Source of the DNA: Aliiruegeria sabulilitoris | GTDB lineage: Bacteria > Pseudomonadota > Alphaproteobacteria > Rhodobacterales > Rhodobacteraceae | DNA: 64,000 bases | Assembly (NCBI RefSeq): GCF_001558155.1 | Contig: NZ_LOAS01000007.1 | Coordinates: forward strand, 62,001 to 126,000 | Direction: 5' to 3' | Shown here: positions 1 to 9,943 of the stretch, one piece after another | How positions within the stretch are numbered: position 1 is the first letter of the stretch | How the letters are laid out: the number at the start of each line of letters is the position of its first letter | Notes under the pieces: model-generated | The model's database searches: none | What the model was told of the DNA's origin: nothing | Seen by the model: only the letters and a program-made list of their open reading frames with translations | Made by a program: the position numbers and the translations under genes

Positions 1-404
1 AAGAAGGGCATGCCCGTCCAGCCGGACATGATCGTGATGACCTTGTAAGGGAACGGCGTCAGCCCGGCGACCAGCACCGCCCAGAAGCCGAAATCGTTGA
101 ACCGCTGGTTGAACTCGGCCATCGAATCCGCCTTGCCGAGGCTTTCGAGGATCGGCTGCCCGATCTGTTCGAAGGCGAACATGCCGATCGCATAGCCCAG
201 CATACCGCCGAGAACAGAGGCTACCATGGCCACGCCCGCGATCAGGAAGGCGCGGCGCGGTGTGGCGATGATCATCGGGATCATCAACACGTCCGGCGGG
301 ATCGGGAAGAAGGAACTCTCGATGAATGCGACGGCCGCGAGAACCCAAAGAGCGTAGGGCCCGGCCGCGAGGGAAATGGTCCAGTCATAAAGTTTTCGCA
401 GCAA
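1..404 (-). CDS. DedA/YqaA-like inner-membrane protein (3' end cut off by window)
   Basis: Only the N-terminal part (about 134 codons) is in the window; the gene runs off the left edge. The translation is hydrophobic, with a conserved early segment reading FIESSFFPIPPDVLMIP, typical of the SNARE-associated/DedA and YqaA membrane families, followed by a second hydrophobic stretch and a GLTPFPYKV segment that also fits this family. DedA proteins act in the inner membrane in lipid flipping and proton-motive-force homeostasis; the exact role of this copy is unknown. I chose the TTG at 404 because an AGGA lies 8 bases upstream; a GTG slightly further upstream is possible. The gene is divergent from the metallopeptidase at 477. 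Confidence 0.75.
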   Translation of the reverse strand, partial: MLRKLYDWTISLAAGPYALWVLAAVAFIESSFFPIPPDVLMIPMIIATPRRAFLIAGVAMVASVLGGMLGYAIGMFAFEQIGQPILESLGKADSMAEFNQRFNDFGFWAVLVAGLTPFPYKVITIMSGWTGMPF

Positions 405-476
405 TGGTCCGTATCCTGTAATGATCACAGTGCAAACATCACGGAGAAGGCTCAGGGTCAAGCGAGGGAGTCGAGG

Positions 477-1331
477 ATGAAGTGGCAAGGTCGGCGCGGA
501 AGCCGCAACATCGAGGACCGACGCGGCAGGCGGGGCGGCGTTTCGACCGCGGGCGGCGTCGGCGGCGTCGGTCTTCTGTTCATCCTGGTGATTGGGTGGT
601 TTCTCGGAATCGATCCGTCTTTTCTGTTACAGGGCAATGATCGGCCGGCCGATTACGCCACGGGAGCGGCCCCGTCGGCAGAGGAAGAAACCGCAGCTCA
701 ATTCGTGTCGGTTGTGCTGGCCGACACCGAGGAGGTCTGGGGTAACATCTTCGCGAGCCAGATCGGTGAAACCTACAATCCGCCCATCCTCGTGCTCTTT
801 TCCGGCGTCACGCAATCTCCCTGCGGCAATGCCTCCGGCGCGACGGGGCCGTTCTACTGCCCGGTCGACCAGAAGGCCTATCTCGACACGGCCTTTTTCG
901 CCGAGTTGCGCGACCGTTTCGGCGCAAGCGGCGATTTCGCGGCCGCCTATGTCGTCGCGCACGAGATCGCCCACCACGTCCAGAACGAGCTTGGCATCCT
1001 CGGCAAGGCAAACAGCCTGCGCAGCCGGGTCAGCGAAGCCGACAGCAACGCCATCTCGGTACGGATCGAGCTGCAGGCCGACTGCTTGTCCGGCATCTGG
1101 GCCCGCAATGTCGAGGCACAGCTCGGCACGCTGGAGCAGGGCGACATCGCCGAGGCGCTGAACGCAGCCAGGCAGATCGGCGATGACAGGTTGCAGCGCC
1201 AGGCTGGCAGGGTCCCGCAGCCGCACACGTTCACCCATGGCAGTTCCGAACAACGGCAGAGGTGGTTCGCGACCGGTTTCAAATCCGGCAATATCGAGGT
1301 GTGCGACACGTTCGGAACGGATCGGCTCTGA
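477..1331 (+). CDS. Neutral zinc metallopeptidase, YpfJ/KPN_02809 family
   Basis: The 284-residue protein matches the neutral zinc metallopeptidase family (Pfam Zn_peptidase). It has a basic, glycine-rich N-terminus of about 25 residues, one membrane-spanning segment at roughly residues 30-45 (GLLFILVIGWFLG), then an extracytoplasmic domain. The HExxH zinc motif is visible as HEIAHH starting at residue 162, with a downstream ELQADCLSGIWA segment that supplies the third ligand region in this family. A CGNASG...GPFYCP segment lies before the catalytic motif. Substrate is unknown for the family. It stands alone: divergent from the DedA-like gene and 145 bases from the next gene. Confidence 0.88.
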   Translation: MKWQGRRGSRNIEDRRGRRGGVSTAGGVGGVGLLFILVIGWFLGIDPSFLLQGNDRPADYATGAAPSAEEETAAQFVSVVLADTEEVWGNIFASQIGETYNPPILVLFSGVTQSPCGNASGATGPFYCPVDQKAYLDTAFFAELRDRFGASGDFAAAYVVAHEIAHHVQNELGILGKANSLRSRVSEADSNAISVRIELQADCLSGIWARNVEAQLGTLEQGDIAEALNAARQIGDDRLQRQAGRVPQPHTFTHGSSEQRQRWFATGFKSGNIEVCDTFGTDRL

Positions 1332-1476
1332 CTTCTAGACCTGCACGGACTGCCATGCAGTCAATGCAACTCGGCTTGCAAGCCAATCCCCGGTTGCAAT
1401 TTGCAGCGCTAACACCGCATAGGAAGGCGAAACCGGCCCTTACCACGGCCAGATGCCATGAACGGAGGCGTATCCG

Positions 1477-2766
1477 ATGACTGTCCTTATTGCCGGAGCC
1501 GGTGTTGCCGGGCTTACCCTTGGTCTCTCCCTTCACCAGGTCGGGGTGCCCTTCCGCATCATCGAAGCCATCGCCGAGCTTCGTCCGCTCGGCTTCGGCA
1601 TCAACCTGCAACCCCATGCCGTGCGCGAGCTCTATGATCTCGGCCTCAAGGACAAGCTTGAGACGATCGGCGTGCAGACCGAACGCACGGCCTATTTCAA
1701 CAACAGGGGCCAGGAGGTCTGGTCCGAGCCGCGCGGCCGCGAGGCTGGATACAAGTTTCCGCAGATCTCGATCCACCGCGGCAGCCTGCAGATGATGCTG
1801 CACGAAACGCTGCTGGAGCGCTGCGGCCCCAAGGCGATCCTTGCCGGCGCCAAGGTGTCCGAATGGTATGAAACCCCGCGCGGGCTGGAGGTCGTCCTGA
1901 CGGATCGCCAGTATGGCTACGAGCTGGACCGGCTCCGCGGCTCGGTGCTGGTCGCCAGCGACGGCGCCCGTTCCTCCATTCGCGAGACGCTCTTTCCCGA
2001 TGCGGGCATGCCAAACTGGCGCAAGTCTATGATGTGGCGCGGGGTTGCCCGCGCGCCGAAGTTCCTCGGTGGCAGAACGATGACGATCTCCGGAACCAAG
2101 GGCATGAAGTTCGTTGCCTATCCCATTGGAGAAAGAGGAAAAACACAAAGCTTTGTTCACTGGATCGCGGAGCTTCCCGTGGCCCCCGAGCGAGACTGGG
2201 AGAAACAAGACTGGAGTCGTCGCGGCGAGATCGACGATGTGTTGCCGAGCTTTGCCGACTGGAAGTTCGAATGGCTCGACATTCCGGCGCTGATCGGTGG
2301 CACCGAGGCGGTCTGGGAATGGCCGATGATCGATCGCGATCCGCTTCCCTCCTGGACCGAGGGGCGTATCGCCCTGCTGGGCGACGCCGCGCACCCGATG
2401 TACCCGATTGGCTCCAACGGTGCCTCGCAAGGGATCCTCGATGCCCGAGTGATCGCGCGCTGCCTGCGGGACAATGGCGAAACGACGCTGGCCCTGCAGG
2501 ACTACGACGAAGAGCGCCGCGAGGCCGTCAACGCGATTATCATCGCCAATCGCGGGCAGGGCCCCGATGCGGTGCTCGACGCGGTGGACGATCTGGCGCC
2601 GGACGGATTTGACAATATCGACGACGTGATGCCCGACGCCGAACGCCGCGTCTTCGCGGACCGCTACAAGGAGGCCACCGGCCTGACTGTGGAAAAGCTC
2701 AACACCCAGCCGTCGATCATCGGGGCCGGCGAAGGCAAGCCCTTTACCGGCAAGATCGGGGACTGA
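1477..2766 (+). CDS. FAD-dependent aromatic-ring monooxygenase (PhzS/salicylate hydroxylase type)
   Basis: The 429-residue protein is a class A flavoprotein monooxygenase. The Rossmann FAD motif GAGVAG is at residues 7-12, and the second FAD motif GDAAHPMYPIGSNG lies near residues 305-318. Such enzymes use NAD(P)H and O2 to hydroxylate an aromatic or heteroaromatic substrate. The closest described relatives by pattern are the PhzS-like flavin-dependent oxidoreductases, but nothing nearby suggests phenazine chemistry, so the substrate is open. The ATG at 1477 follows a good GGAGG-like site (AACGGAGGCG). No operon partner is seen; a tRNA follows on the same strand. Confidence 0.85.
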   Translation: MTVLIAGAGVAGLTLGLSLHQVGVPFRIIEAIAELRPLGFGINLQPHAVRELYDLGLKDKLETIGVQTERTAYFNNRGQEVWSEPRGREAGYKFPQISIHRGSLQMMLHETLLERCGPKAILAGAKVSEWYETPRGLEVVLTDRQYGYELDRLRGSVLVASDGARSSIRETLFPDAGMPNWRKSMMWRGVARAPKFLGGRTMTISGTKGMKFVAYPIGERGKTQSFVHWIAELPVAPERDWEKQDWSRRGEIDDVLPSFADWKFEWLDIPALIGGTEAVWEWPMIDRDPLPSWTEGRIALLGDAAHPMYPIGSNGASQGILDARVIARCLRDNGETTLALQDYDEERREAVNAIIIANRGQGPDAVLDAVDDLAPDGFDNIDDVMPDAERRVFADRYKEATGLTVEKLNTQPSIIGAGEGKPFTGKIGD

Positions 2767-2888
2767 CGCAGCCCGGGTGCGGGAGGAGACCTCCGCCTCC
2801 GGTTCGTTCGGTTGGTCCAGATTCTGGAGAAAGTTTGCACGGGTGATCTTGTGAAGCCGCGAAGCCGGCGCTAAACCACCGGTCGTTG

Positions 2889-2974
2889 GCCCGAGTGGCG
2901 GAATGGTAGACGCAGGGGATTCAAAATCCCCCGTCCTAGCGGGCGTGCCGGTTCGAGTCCGGCCTCGGGTACCA
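2889..2974 (+). tRNA. tRNA-Leu (anticodon CAA), CCA encoded
   Basis: An 86-nt tRNA fold is readable. The acceptor GCCCGAG pairs with CTCGGGT (the first pair is G-U). The anticodon stem GGGGA/TCCCC encloses the loop TTCAAAA, giving anticodon CAA. A long class II variable arm, a T arm CCGGTTCGAGTCCGG and a genomically encoded ACCA end follow. The long variable arm and anticodon identify a leucine tRNA reading UUG. A strong terminator starts 8 bases after the CCA. Confidence 0.96.
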
Positions 2975-2981
2975 ACTTGAT

Positions 2982-3026
2982 AAAAGAGAAAACCGGCCCC
3001 AAATCACGGGGCCGGTTTTCTCTTTT
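2982..3026 (+). terminator. Strong Rho-independent terminator after tRNA-Leu
   Basis: A perfect inverted repeat of about 19 bp: AAAAGAGAAAACCGGCCCC at 2982-3000, a 7-nt loop, then its complement ending in TTCTCTTTT at 3026. The GC-rich core with A/T-rich outer stem can terminate transcription from both directions, fitting the tRNA on the plus strand and the minus-strand gene ending at 3274. Confidence 0.88.
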
Positions 3027-3273
3027 GGGTGGGGTGTTCCCGCATATTGTTCTCACCGTCACGTCTGGACCCGTTCTGGTCCCGTCGATTCTGCGAGGAT
3101 CGAGAGAGTTTTCCTGTGCAGGCTTTGCGCCGTCGGCCGGGAGCTGCGCAGAACCGCGGAACGGTGGGAAGTTTGCCGTGATCCCGTTCCTGTCGCCACC
3201 ACATGGAAAGTCCGTCCAGCGCATCGCCACAAATGACAAAACTATACCCAGGCCAAGGTAGGTTCCCGCAGTA
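3027..3273. other. Gene-free stretch after the tRNA terminator
   Basis: Open reading frames exist on both strands but lack ribosome binding sites and recognisable protein features. I see no gene here. Confidence 0.5.
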
Positions 3274-4887
3274 TCACGCGCTCCACCCTTCAATGGTCAT
3301 ATGATTGAATCGGTATTTGTCGGTCTTGAGGTCGAACTGCCCCGGCTCGCGCGGGATGGTGTGGAAATCCAGATAGCCCCAGCACTCCTGCATCGGGCCG
3401 CGGCTCGTCGGCCAGGTCGCGCCATCGTCCGGCACGTAGGTCTCCAGGCGTCGATGCAGATCCGGGTAGAAATCCCCGAGCCAGAACCAGTCGCAAAGAT
3501 AAACGGCTTCGGTCTGTCGCGCCTCGCTCACGGGAGGCCTCTTCCTGTAGGGCGGAATCCGGTCGCCAACGGTTTCTGAGACAGGAAACAATGCCAAGAC
3601 GGCGGCGACATCCCGCCAGAGCAGGCGGCAAGTCTCTGGTGTGAAGGTGTGGAAGGCACCACATTTCGACGTAGCTCCAAAGCGCGGCTTGTGTTGCCCG
3701 ACCTGGTAGCCCCAGCCGTAGTCGAAATACTCGGCATAAAGCGGGTGCATAAAAGACGGGAAATCGGGCGCGACTTTTCGGATCGCACCAATTGGCCAGA
3801 ACCTGGCTCCATCGCCAAGATCTGCCCAGTAGTTGAACGGTTCTCCCCTGAAAGCCCGGTTTGAAATCGGCGAGTGAACGAAACCATTCACAGTTCCTGC
3901 CTCCGCTCCCGGTGTCGCACGCGTTGCACAACTCAAGCGATCTCTGAAATCCTCGCTTTTCTCCCAAACTTCTGGAATGCCGAAGTGAAAGCGATCCATC
4001 AGTGCTTCGATATCCGCTGTCTTGAGAATCGGAATGTCGAGAAAGAACCGCTCGAGGGTGCGTAGGCGGAACTCCGCCCTGTCTTCGAAGCTCGTGAGTT
4101 CAGCAAACTCGTTTGGCCCGGAGACGAGATAGGTGGTCCTGGAAAGATCGACGCCGTAGTACTTCCGGGCCTCGTCCGGCGTAGGTCTTCTGAACCGGTT
4201 GTCCGTGTCAGGGTGGCGTCTGGAGAAGCTTGCGTTGGAGTAAACGAGATCCGTACCTGGAACTATCTTCGCGTCACCGCGATAGACCTTCCTTATCCAC
4301 CGCTCCGGCACTGAATCCAGCGGCGCCAAGGGCGGAGGGGCGGGGGCCACAGGGCCGGAGCGTCGTTCTTTCAGCGCCCATTGCACCACGTCCTGCGAGA
4401 AGGTCCAGGTCGAACGCTTGAGCCCGCCCTGCCAGCACCCGTTGAACCAGCCGCCATGCAGGACCAGCCGCCCCTGCCCATCGCTCTGCTGTCGCGCCGA
4501 GGGCCAGATCCGGAACGCCTCCAGCGCCGCGTCATCGACCCGGCAGAAGGCGCCGTAGCGCGGGTATTCCTCGGCGGCCCCCGTCTCCGCGCGCCACAGC
4601 GCCGCCGAAGCGGTGTGATCCAGCTCCAGTCGGGAGAAATCGGGTGTTACGGAAAGGACCAGCGGGTAGTCGAGCTCTTCGTGCCGGTAGTCGAACCGGT
4701 GCAGCGTCGCGGCCTCCCGCAGGTCCGCGTGCAGATCCGCCCCGAGCAAGGCGCGTTGCGCTGGATCAATGTGCCCGCGATGCACCAGGCGCTCACCCGT
4801 GTGGATGTGCCACATCTGCCCCAGGTCACCGGCGCCGTCGCCACCCGCCCATTGCCACCACCCGAGATCCACCGCCGAAACACTCAT
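3274..4887 (-). CDS. Hypothetical protein, 537 residues, orphan
   Basis: A long open frame with no family I recognise. There is no signal peptide or membrane segment; the protein is rich in Trp, Phe, Tyr and Arg, and looks soluble and globular. The start at ATG 4887 is preferred over ATG 4896 because GGGAG lies 9 bases before it, whereas it abuts the earlier ATG. The N-terminal half (about 4300-4887) is very GC-rich like its neighbours, while the C-terminal half (about 3560-4250) is visibly more AT-rich, suggesting a mosaic or recent acquisition. It stands between a tRNA-Leu and the nos operon with no co-directional partner. No function is assigned. Confidence 0.7.
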   Translation of the reverse strand: MSVSAVDLGWWQWAGGDGAGDLGQMWHIHTGERLVHRGHIDPAQRALLGADLHADLREAATLHRFDYRHEELDYPLVLSVTPDFSRLELDHTASAALWRAETGAAEEYPRYGAFCRVDDAALEAFRIWPSARQQSDGQGRLVLHGGWFNGCWQGGLKRSTWTFSQDVVQWALKERRSGPVAPAPPPLAPLDSVPERWIRKVYRGDAKIVPGTDLVYSNASFSRRHPDTDNRFRRPTPDEARKYYGVDLSRTTYLVSGPNEFAELTSFEDRAEFRLRTLERFFLDIPILKTADIEALMDRFHFGIPEVWEKSEDFRDRLSCATRATPGAEAGTVNGFVHSPISNRAFRGEPFNYWADLGDGARFWPIGAIRKVAPDFPSFMHPLYAEYFDYGWGYQVGQHKPRFGATSKCGAFHTFTPETCRLLWRDVAAVLALFPVSETVGDRIPPYRKRPPVSEARQTEAVYLCDWFWLGDFYPDLHRRLETYVPDDGATWPTSRGPMQECWGYLDFHTIPREPGQFDLKTDKYRFNHMTIEGWSA

Positions 4888-5304
4888 CCTGCCCATCTCC
4901 CTGCCAGCGCGACCGTATCACGATGAAACAACGTGTCATCTCTCGTTTGGCCGAGGCTGATCAGCTTCAGTCGCCGCCCGCCGAAAGAATACTCGGTATG
5001 GCGTCAAAGGACTGTCGGGCGAAGCTTCTTCTTGGGGATAACGGGGCTCCTTTTGCATTGTGCGAAGGGTTTCACGCAAGCGGCCGGAATGAAGCGCGCG
5101 ATGGGCTGGTAAATCTCCTGGATCCGCTCATCTCCCTGTAAGGAACACATCACGCTGCGGAAGGCTCTCACCGAGTTTGGGGGACGGCTACGGGGGGCAT
5201 GTCACGGGGGCCTGAGCCCAATCGCTCCCTTTTTCTTGAAGGCGCATCCGTGTCGGTCCCTTCGTCAGGGCACAGCGCAATCCGGTATCTCGGGCAAAGT
5301 GATC
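4888..5304. other. Long intergenic region upstream of the nos operon
   Basis: About 420 bases without a supported gene. Short open frames lack ribosome binding sites and protein-like composition. The right edge meets the NNR box of the nos operon. The left edge should hold the promoter of the minus-strand gene starting at 4887, but I see no clear -35/-10 pair. Confidence 0.45.
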
Positions 5305-5318
5305 TTAACAAAAGTCAA
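5305..5318 (+). promoter_or_regulatory. NNR/Dnr-type box controlling the nos operon
   Basis: TTAAC-AAAA-GTCAA is a near-perfect dyad matching the NnrR/Dnr class of Crp/Fnr sites. Its centre is 63 bases before the ATG at 5375. If activation is from -41.5, transcription would start near 5353, upstream of that ATG but after the alternative ATG at 5348. That supports 5375 as the first start of the operon. Confidence 0.75.
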
Positions 5319-5374
5319 GGATGCCGCCTTGGATTCAGTGTTGTTGAATGGTGAAGCACTCGATTTGGTTCAGG

Positions 5375-5854
5375 ATGCAACAACACTCGCATATCCCCGG
5401 AAAGCAGCAGCGGCTGCAAAGGAGCAGGCGGAATTTCCTTTCCGTCTTGCTCTGCATGCTTGTGGCCATGCAGGCAGTGTTGCCTGTACCGGCCGCAGCC
5501 AATGCCGGTGGCGAGTTGACAGAGATCTGTTCCGAATTCGGTGTCTCGGTCCTTCGCATCGATCCCGATGGGAACGTAACCGATCCCGAAGATGCTCCCT
5601 GTCCAGAGTGCGACGATTGTCAACTCTGTGCGAACGTCGCCCTCGGTGATCAGCCGGTTCAATCGCGGATAATTCCTGAAACTGACCATTCAGGACGGCC
5701 CGATTGGATTGCTGCACAGCCGGTCAAAGACAATCCGGCCCAGTTCTGGGCAGACAACCGCGCTCCCCCATTCCGCAGCGAAAAGGCAACAGACTTGGCT
5801 ATGATCCCGTTCATGGGGCTGCCCTTTACCGAGGGGAGGGCGTCCTGGATATGA
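5375..5854 (+). CDS. DUF2946-like exported Cys-rich protein, first gene of nos operon
   Basis: A 159-residue protein with a basic N-terminus, a hydrophobic signal-like segment at about residues 18-42, and then a small domain with clustered cysteines (PCPECDDCQLC near residues 79-89). This pattern is that of DUF2946-type proteins, many of which sit beside metal-handling or denitrification genes; a periplasmic copper or metal role is plausible but unproven. Its stop overlaps the nosR start (ATGA at 5851-5854), so translation is coupled and it belongs to the nos operon. I chose ATG 5375 because the upstream ATG 5348 would lie before the transcription start predicted from the NNR box. Confidence 0.7.
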   Translation: MQQHSHIPGKQQRLQRSRRNFLSVLLCMLVAMQAVLPVPAAANAGGELTEICSEFGVSVLRIDPDGNVTDPEDAPCPECDDCQLCANVALGDQPVQSRIIPETDHSGRPDWIAAQPVKDNPAQFWADNRAPPFRSEKATDLAMIPFMGLPFTEGRASWI

Positions 5855-8037
5855 AACGCGCCTTCACCTTCTGGCTTTGGGTTTTCGGCTTCACGCTCTC
5901 CGTTATCGGTTCTCAGGCAGACCGCGCAGCCGCCGAAACCCTCGCCAGCTTCCTTCCCGACCTGACAGCTTCCGATTTTCATCCCGAGGCCGATTCCTTC
6001 GGTCCTGTGCGGAACGACATCTCCGTTGCCCCCTTGCTGAAAGGCGGTGAACGGGTCGCATGGGCGTTTCTCACATCGGATTTCGTCAGCACGACAGGAT
6101 ATTCCGGCAAGCCGATTCACGTCGTCGCGGCCGTCGATGACGATGCCGTGCTGACCGGCGTGCAACTGGTCAAGCACTCGGAACCCATTGTCCTGATTGG
6201 CATCCCCGACCGCAAGGTGAAGGCGCTTACCGAGTCCTATGCCGGGCTGGATCTCAAGGCCGAGGCCGAGGCGGGCGGCTCTGCGCATGATCTCGACATC
6301 ATCTCGGGCGCGACAGTCACGATCATCGTGATCGACGATTCCATCGTTCGTGGCGGTTTGAAGGTTGCCCGCGCACTCGGCCTTGGCGGGCTGGCGCTGG
6401 AAACGACCGGGCCGAAGCGCGAACTGGACCTGTCCATCACCGGCACGGAGAATTGGAAGTTTCTGTCGGGCGACGGGTCGATCCGACGCCTGACACTCGA
6501 TGTCGGACAAGTCAACGCGGCCTTCGAGGAGACGGGCGACGAACGCGCCATCAAGCGGCCAGAAGCGGGCGAGCCGGGCGATACCTTCATCGACATGCAC
6601 ATGGCGCTGGTCTCGGTGCCCTCGATCGGCCGGTCGCTTCTGGGCGACAACGAATACCGCAACCTCACGGAATGGCTGGAGGAAGGCGAGCACGCGATCC
6701 TCGTACTCGGGCGTGGCACCTATTCCTTCAAGGGGTCCGGCTATGTGCGCGGCGGCATCTTCGACCGGATCCAGTTGATCCAGGGTGACAGTTCCGTGCG
6801 CTTCTTCGACAAGCAACACCGGCGACTTGGCGATCTGGCAACCGGCGATGCTCCGACATTTTCCGAAATGGACCTTTTCCGGATCCCCGCCGATGCCGGG
6901 TTCGATCCCGCCGAGCCATTCCGCCTGCAACTACTGGTCCAGCGAGCCGTCGGGGCGATCGAGAAAAGCTTCCTGACATTCGATCTCGGCTACAAACTGC
7001 CGGAGCACTACCTGCTGCCGGCGTCCACGCTGCAAATGGTCGATGCGCCCGAGGACGAAGCCGCCGCCAAGGCCGCGCTCTGGCAACGGATCTGGAAGGA
7101 CAAGACGGTTGAGATCGCCGTTTTGTGCGTGATGTTGCTTGTTCTGACGGCGACCTTCTTCTTCCAGTTCCAGGCGACGGTGAATGCCCGCGTCTTCTAC
7201 TGGTTCCGCATCGGGTACCTGACGATGACGCTGGTGTTTGTCGGCTGGTACGCAAATGCGCAGCTCTCGGTCGTCAACCTCATGGCGCTGGCGGGGCAGA
7301 TGCGCGCGGGCTTCTCTTGGGACGCCTTCCTGATGGACCCGCTGGTTTTCATCCAGTGGTTCGCTGTCGCCGCAGCGCTGCTCTTCTGGGGGCGCGGAGC
7401 CTATTGCGGCTGGCTCTGTCCGTTCGGCGCACTTCAGGAACTCACAAACCAGATCGCGCGGTTCTTCAAGCTGCCGCAATGGGAACTGCCGTGGGGGCTG
7501 CATGAACGGCTCTGGCCGATCAAGTACATGATCTTCCTCGGGCTGTTCGGCGTCTCGCTGGCCTCGATCCCGTTGGCCGAACATCTGGCCGAGGTGGAAC
7601 CTTTCAAGACCGCGATCATCCTGAAATTCGTGCGCGACTGGCCATTCGTCGTCTTTGCCGTGTCATTGCTGGTCGCGGGACTGTTCGTGGAGCGGTTTTA
7701 CTGCCGCTATCTCTGCCCGCTCGGCGGCGCATTGGCGATCCCGGCGCGGATGCGAATGTTCGACTGGCTGCGCCGCTACAAGGAATGCGGATCGCCCTGC
7801 CAGATCTGCGCGAACGAATGCCCGGTGCAGGCGATCCACCCAACCGGCGAGATCAACCCGAATGAATGCGTCGACTGCCTGCATTGCCAGGTTCTGTACC
7901 AGTCTGAAGCCAAGTGCCCCGTTGTCATCCGGCAGATAAGGCGGCGCCAGAAGGTCGGCAATCCGCTGGAAATGCCGCCCACCAATCACCCCAACGCAAA
8001 GAAAATGAAACCTGAAGGAGGGAACGCCCATGTCTGA
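5851..8037 (+). CDS. nosR: NosR, FMN/iron-sulfur membrane electron donor to N2O reductase
   Basis: NosR is an inner-membrane flavoprotein that passes electrons towards NosZ and is needed for nos expression or activity. The 728-residue protein has an N-terminal signal segment and a periplasmic FMN-binding domain with SGATVT (T157 is the expected flavin-linked residue). About five membrane segments follow, with the conserved cytoplasmic [12 protein letters not shown] and [11 protein letters not shown] motifs, and then a C-terminal pair of 4Fe-4S motifs ([13 protein letters not shown] and CVDCLHC). The ATG at 5851 has a GAGGGGAGGG site and overlaps the preceding stop. A longer in-frame start at 5704 would lie inside the preceding gene and is rejected. 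It overlaps nosZ by 8 bases. Confidence 0.95.
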   Translation: MKRAFTFWLWVFGFTLSVIGSQADRAAAETLASFLPDLTASDFHPEADSFGPVRNDISVAPLLKGGERVAWAFLTSDFVSTTGYSGKPIHVVAAVDDDAVLTGVQLVKHSEPIVLIGIPDRKVKALTESYAGLDLKAEAEAGGSAHDLDIISGATVTIIVIDDSIVRGGLKVARALGLGGLALETTGPKRELDLSITGTENWKFLSGDGSIRRLTLDVGQVNAAFEETGDERAIKRPEAGEPGDTFIDMHMALVSVPSIGRSLLGDNEYRNLTEWLEEGEHAILVLGRGTYSFKGSGYVRGGIFDRIQLIQGDSSVRFFDKQHRRLGDLATGDAPTFSEMDLFRIPADAGFDPAEPFRLQLLVQRAVGAIEKSFLTFDLGYKLPEHYLLPASTLQMVDAPEDEAAAKAALWQRIWKDKTVEIAVLCVMLLVLTATFFFQFQATVNARVFYWFRIGYLTMTLVFVGWYANAQLSVVNLMALAGQMRAGFSWDAFLMDPLVFIQWFAVAAALLFWGRGAYCGWLCPFGALQELTNQIARFFKLPQWELPWGLHERLWPIKYMIFLGLFGVSLASIPLAEHLAEVEPFKTAIILKFVRDWPFVVFAVSLLVAGLFVERFYCRYLCPLGGALAIPARMRMFDWLRRYKECGSPCQICANECPVQAIHPTGEINPNECVDCLHCQVLYQSEAKCPVVIRQIRRRQKVGNPLEMPPTNHPNAKKMKPEGGNAHV

Positions 8038-9940
8038 GAAAATGAAGCAACTGGCGATGACACGTCGCGGAATGCTCGGCGCCACGGCCACGGGGGCGGT
8101 GCTCGCCTCCGCCGGCTTCGGCGGAACGATGATGGCTGCCACCCCCGCGAAGGCCGCGGCCGGAAATGCCAGCCTCGAGCCGGGCGAACTGGACGACTAT
8201 TACGGCTTCTGGTCCTCCGGCCAGACGGGCGAGCTGCGCATCCTCGGTGTGCCGTCTATGCGCGAGCTGATGCGGATCCCGGTGTTCAACCGCTGCTCGG
8301 CCACCGGCTGGGGCCAGACCAACGAGAGCCTCAAGGTGCTGACCGAGGGCCTGACCGAGGAGACGAAGAAGTTCCTCGCCTCAAATGGCAAGAAAACCTA
8401 CGACAATGGCGACCTGCACCACCCGCACATGTCCTTCACCGACGGCACCTATGACGGCCGTTACCTGTTCATGAACGACAAGGCGAACACCCGCGTGGCC
8501 CGCGTGCGCTGCGACGTGATGAAATGCGACAAGATCCTCGAGATCCCGAACGCGCATGACATCCACGGCATGCGGCCGCAGAAATTCCCGCGCACGGGCT
8601 ATGTCTTTGCCAATGGCGAGCACGAGGCGCCGCTGGTCAATGACGGCAAGATCCTCGACGATCCGTCGCAATACGTGAACATCTTCACCGCCATCGACGG
8701 TGACACGATGGAGATCGCCTGGCAGGTGATCGTCTCGGGCAACCTCGACAACACCGATTGCGACTACCAGGGCAAATACGCCTACTCGACCTCCTACAAC
8801 TCGGAAATGGGCATGAACCTGGCCGAGATGACCGAGAACGAGATGGACCACGTCGTCGTCTTCAACCTCAAGGAGATCGAGGCCGGTGTCGCAGCGGGCG
8901 ATTACCAGGAGCTGAACGGCGTCAAGGTGATCGACGGCCGCAAGGGGCAGAACAAGAAATACACCCGCTACGTTCCGATCCCGAACAGCCCGCACGGCAT
9001 CAACACCGCGCCCGACGGAAAGCATGTCTGCATCAACGGAAAGCTCTCGCCGACGGTTTCGGTGATGGATGTGACCAAGCTCGATGCGCTCTTCGACTCC
9101 GACGCCGATCCGCGCTCCTGCATCGTGGCCGAGCCGCAGCTGGGCCTTGGGCCGCTTCACACCGCCTATGACGGTCAGGGCAACGCCTTCACCACGCTCT
9201 TCCTCGACAGCCAGGCCGTGAAGTGGAACATCGAGAAAGCGATCGAGCAGTATAACGGCGCCGACGTGGACCCGATCATCGAGAAGATCGACGTACACTA
9301 CCAGCCGGGCCACAACTCGACCTCCATGGGCGAGACCAAGGAGGCCGACGGCAAGTGGCTGGTTTCGATGAACAAGTTCTCCAAGGACCGGTTCCTCAAT
9401 ACCGGCCCGCTGAAGCCTGAGAACGAACAGCTCATCGACATCTCAGGCAGCGGCATGAAGCTCGTGCATGACGGGCCGACCTTTGCCGAGCCGCACGACT
9501 CGATTATCGTTCGCCGGGATATCGTCAACCCGCGCAACGAATGGGACCGCAACGACCCGATGTGGGAAGATGCCCGCAAGCAGGCCGAAGCCGATGGCGT
9601 CGATCTGGACTGGGGGCACGAGGAACTCATCCGCGACGGCAACAAGGTGCGGGTCTACCTCTCCTCCGTGGCACCGGAATTCTCGATGGAGAAATTCACC
9701 GTCAAGCAGGGCGACGAGGTCACCATCTATGTCACCAACATGGACGATATCGACGACCTGACCCACGGCTTCTGCCTGGCCAATTTCGGCGTCGCGATGG
9801 AAGTCGCGCCGCAGGCAACGGCCTCGGTGACCTTCGTCGCCGACCGCCCGGGTGTGCACTGGTACTATTGCCAGTGGTTCTGTCACGCGCTCCACATGGA
9901 GATGCGCGGCCGGATGTTCGTCGAGCCGAAGGGCGCGTAA
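8030..9940 (+). CDS. nosZ: NosZ, nitrous oxide reductase (clade I, Tat-exported)
   Basis: Catalyses N2O + 2 e- + 2 H+ to N2 + H2O in the periplasm using the CuA and CuZ copper centres. The 636-residue protein begins with a Tat signal (TRRGM at residues 11-15), which places it in clade I. A seven-bladed propeller follows with the His-rich segments expected for CuZ ([33 protein letters not shown]). The C-terminal cupredoxin domain carries the CuA motif [12 protein letters not shown], with C614, C618, H622 and M625 as expected ligands. All key residues look intact. The start has a strong AGGAGGG site inside the end of nosR. Confidence 0.98.
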   Translation: MSEKMKQLAMTRRGMLGATATGAVLASAGFGGTMMAATPAKAAAGNASLEPGELDDYYGFWSSGQTGELRILGVPSMRELMRIPVFNRCSATGWGQTNESLKVLTEGLTEETKKFLASNGKKTYDNGDLHHPHMSFTDGTYDGRYLFMNDKANTRVARVRCDVMKCDKILEIPNAHDIHGMRPQKFPRTGYVFANGEHEAPLVNDGKILDDPSQYVNIFTAIDGDTMEIAWQVIVSGNLDNTDCDYQGKYAYSTSYNSEMGMNLAEMTENEMDHVVVFNLKEIEAGVAAGDYQELNGVKVIDGRKGQNKKYTRYVPIPNSPHGINTAPDGKHVCINGKLSPTVSVMDVTKLDALFDSDADPRSCIVAEPQLGLGPLHTAYDGQGNAFTTLFLDSQAVKWNIEKAIEQYNGADVDPIIEKIDVHYQPGHNSTSMGETKEADGKWLVSMNKFSKDRFLNTGPLKPENEQLIDISGSGMKLVHDGPTFAEPHDSIIVRRDIVNPRNEWDRNDPMWEDARKQAEADGVDLDWGHEELIRDGNKVRVYLSSVAPEFSMEKFTVKQGDEVTIYVTNMDDIDDLTHGFCLANFGVAMEVAPQATASVTFVADRPGVHWYYCQWFCHALHMEMRGRMFVEPKGA

Positions 9941-9943
9941 GCC

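Noticed and set aside
4644-5141. 165-codon plus-strand frame running past the orphan gene
   Set aside because: Mostly antisense to the orphan gene, no ribosome site and Arg/Pro-rich composition typical of shadows.
5704-5850. Longer start of nosR at 5704
   Set aside because: It lies inside the DUF2946-like gene, has no ribosome site, and the ATG at 5851 has a good site and a signal segment right after it.
5659-6930. Long minus-strand frame (423 codons) opposite nosR
   Set aside because: It is antisense to an unmistakable nosR; the translation shows no domain and the high GC content creates such shadows throughout.
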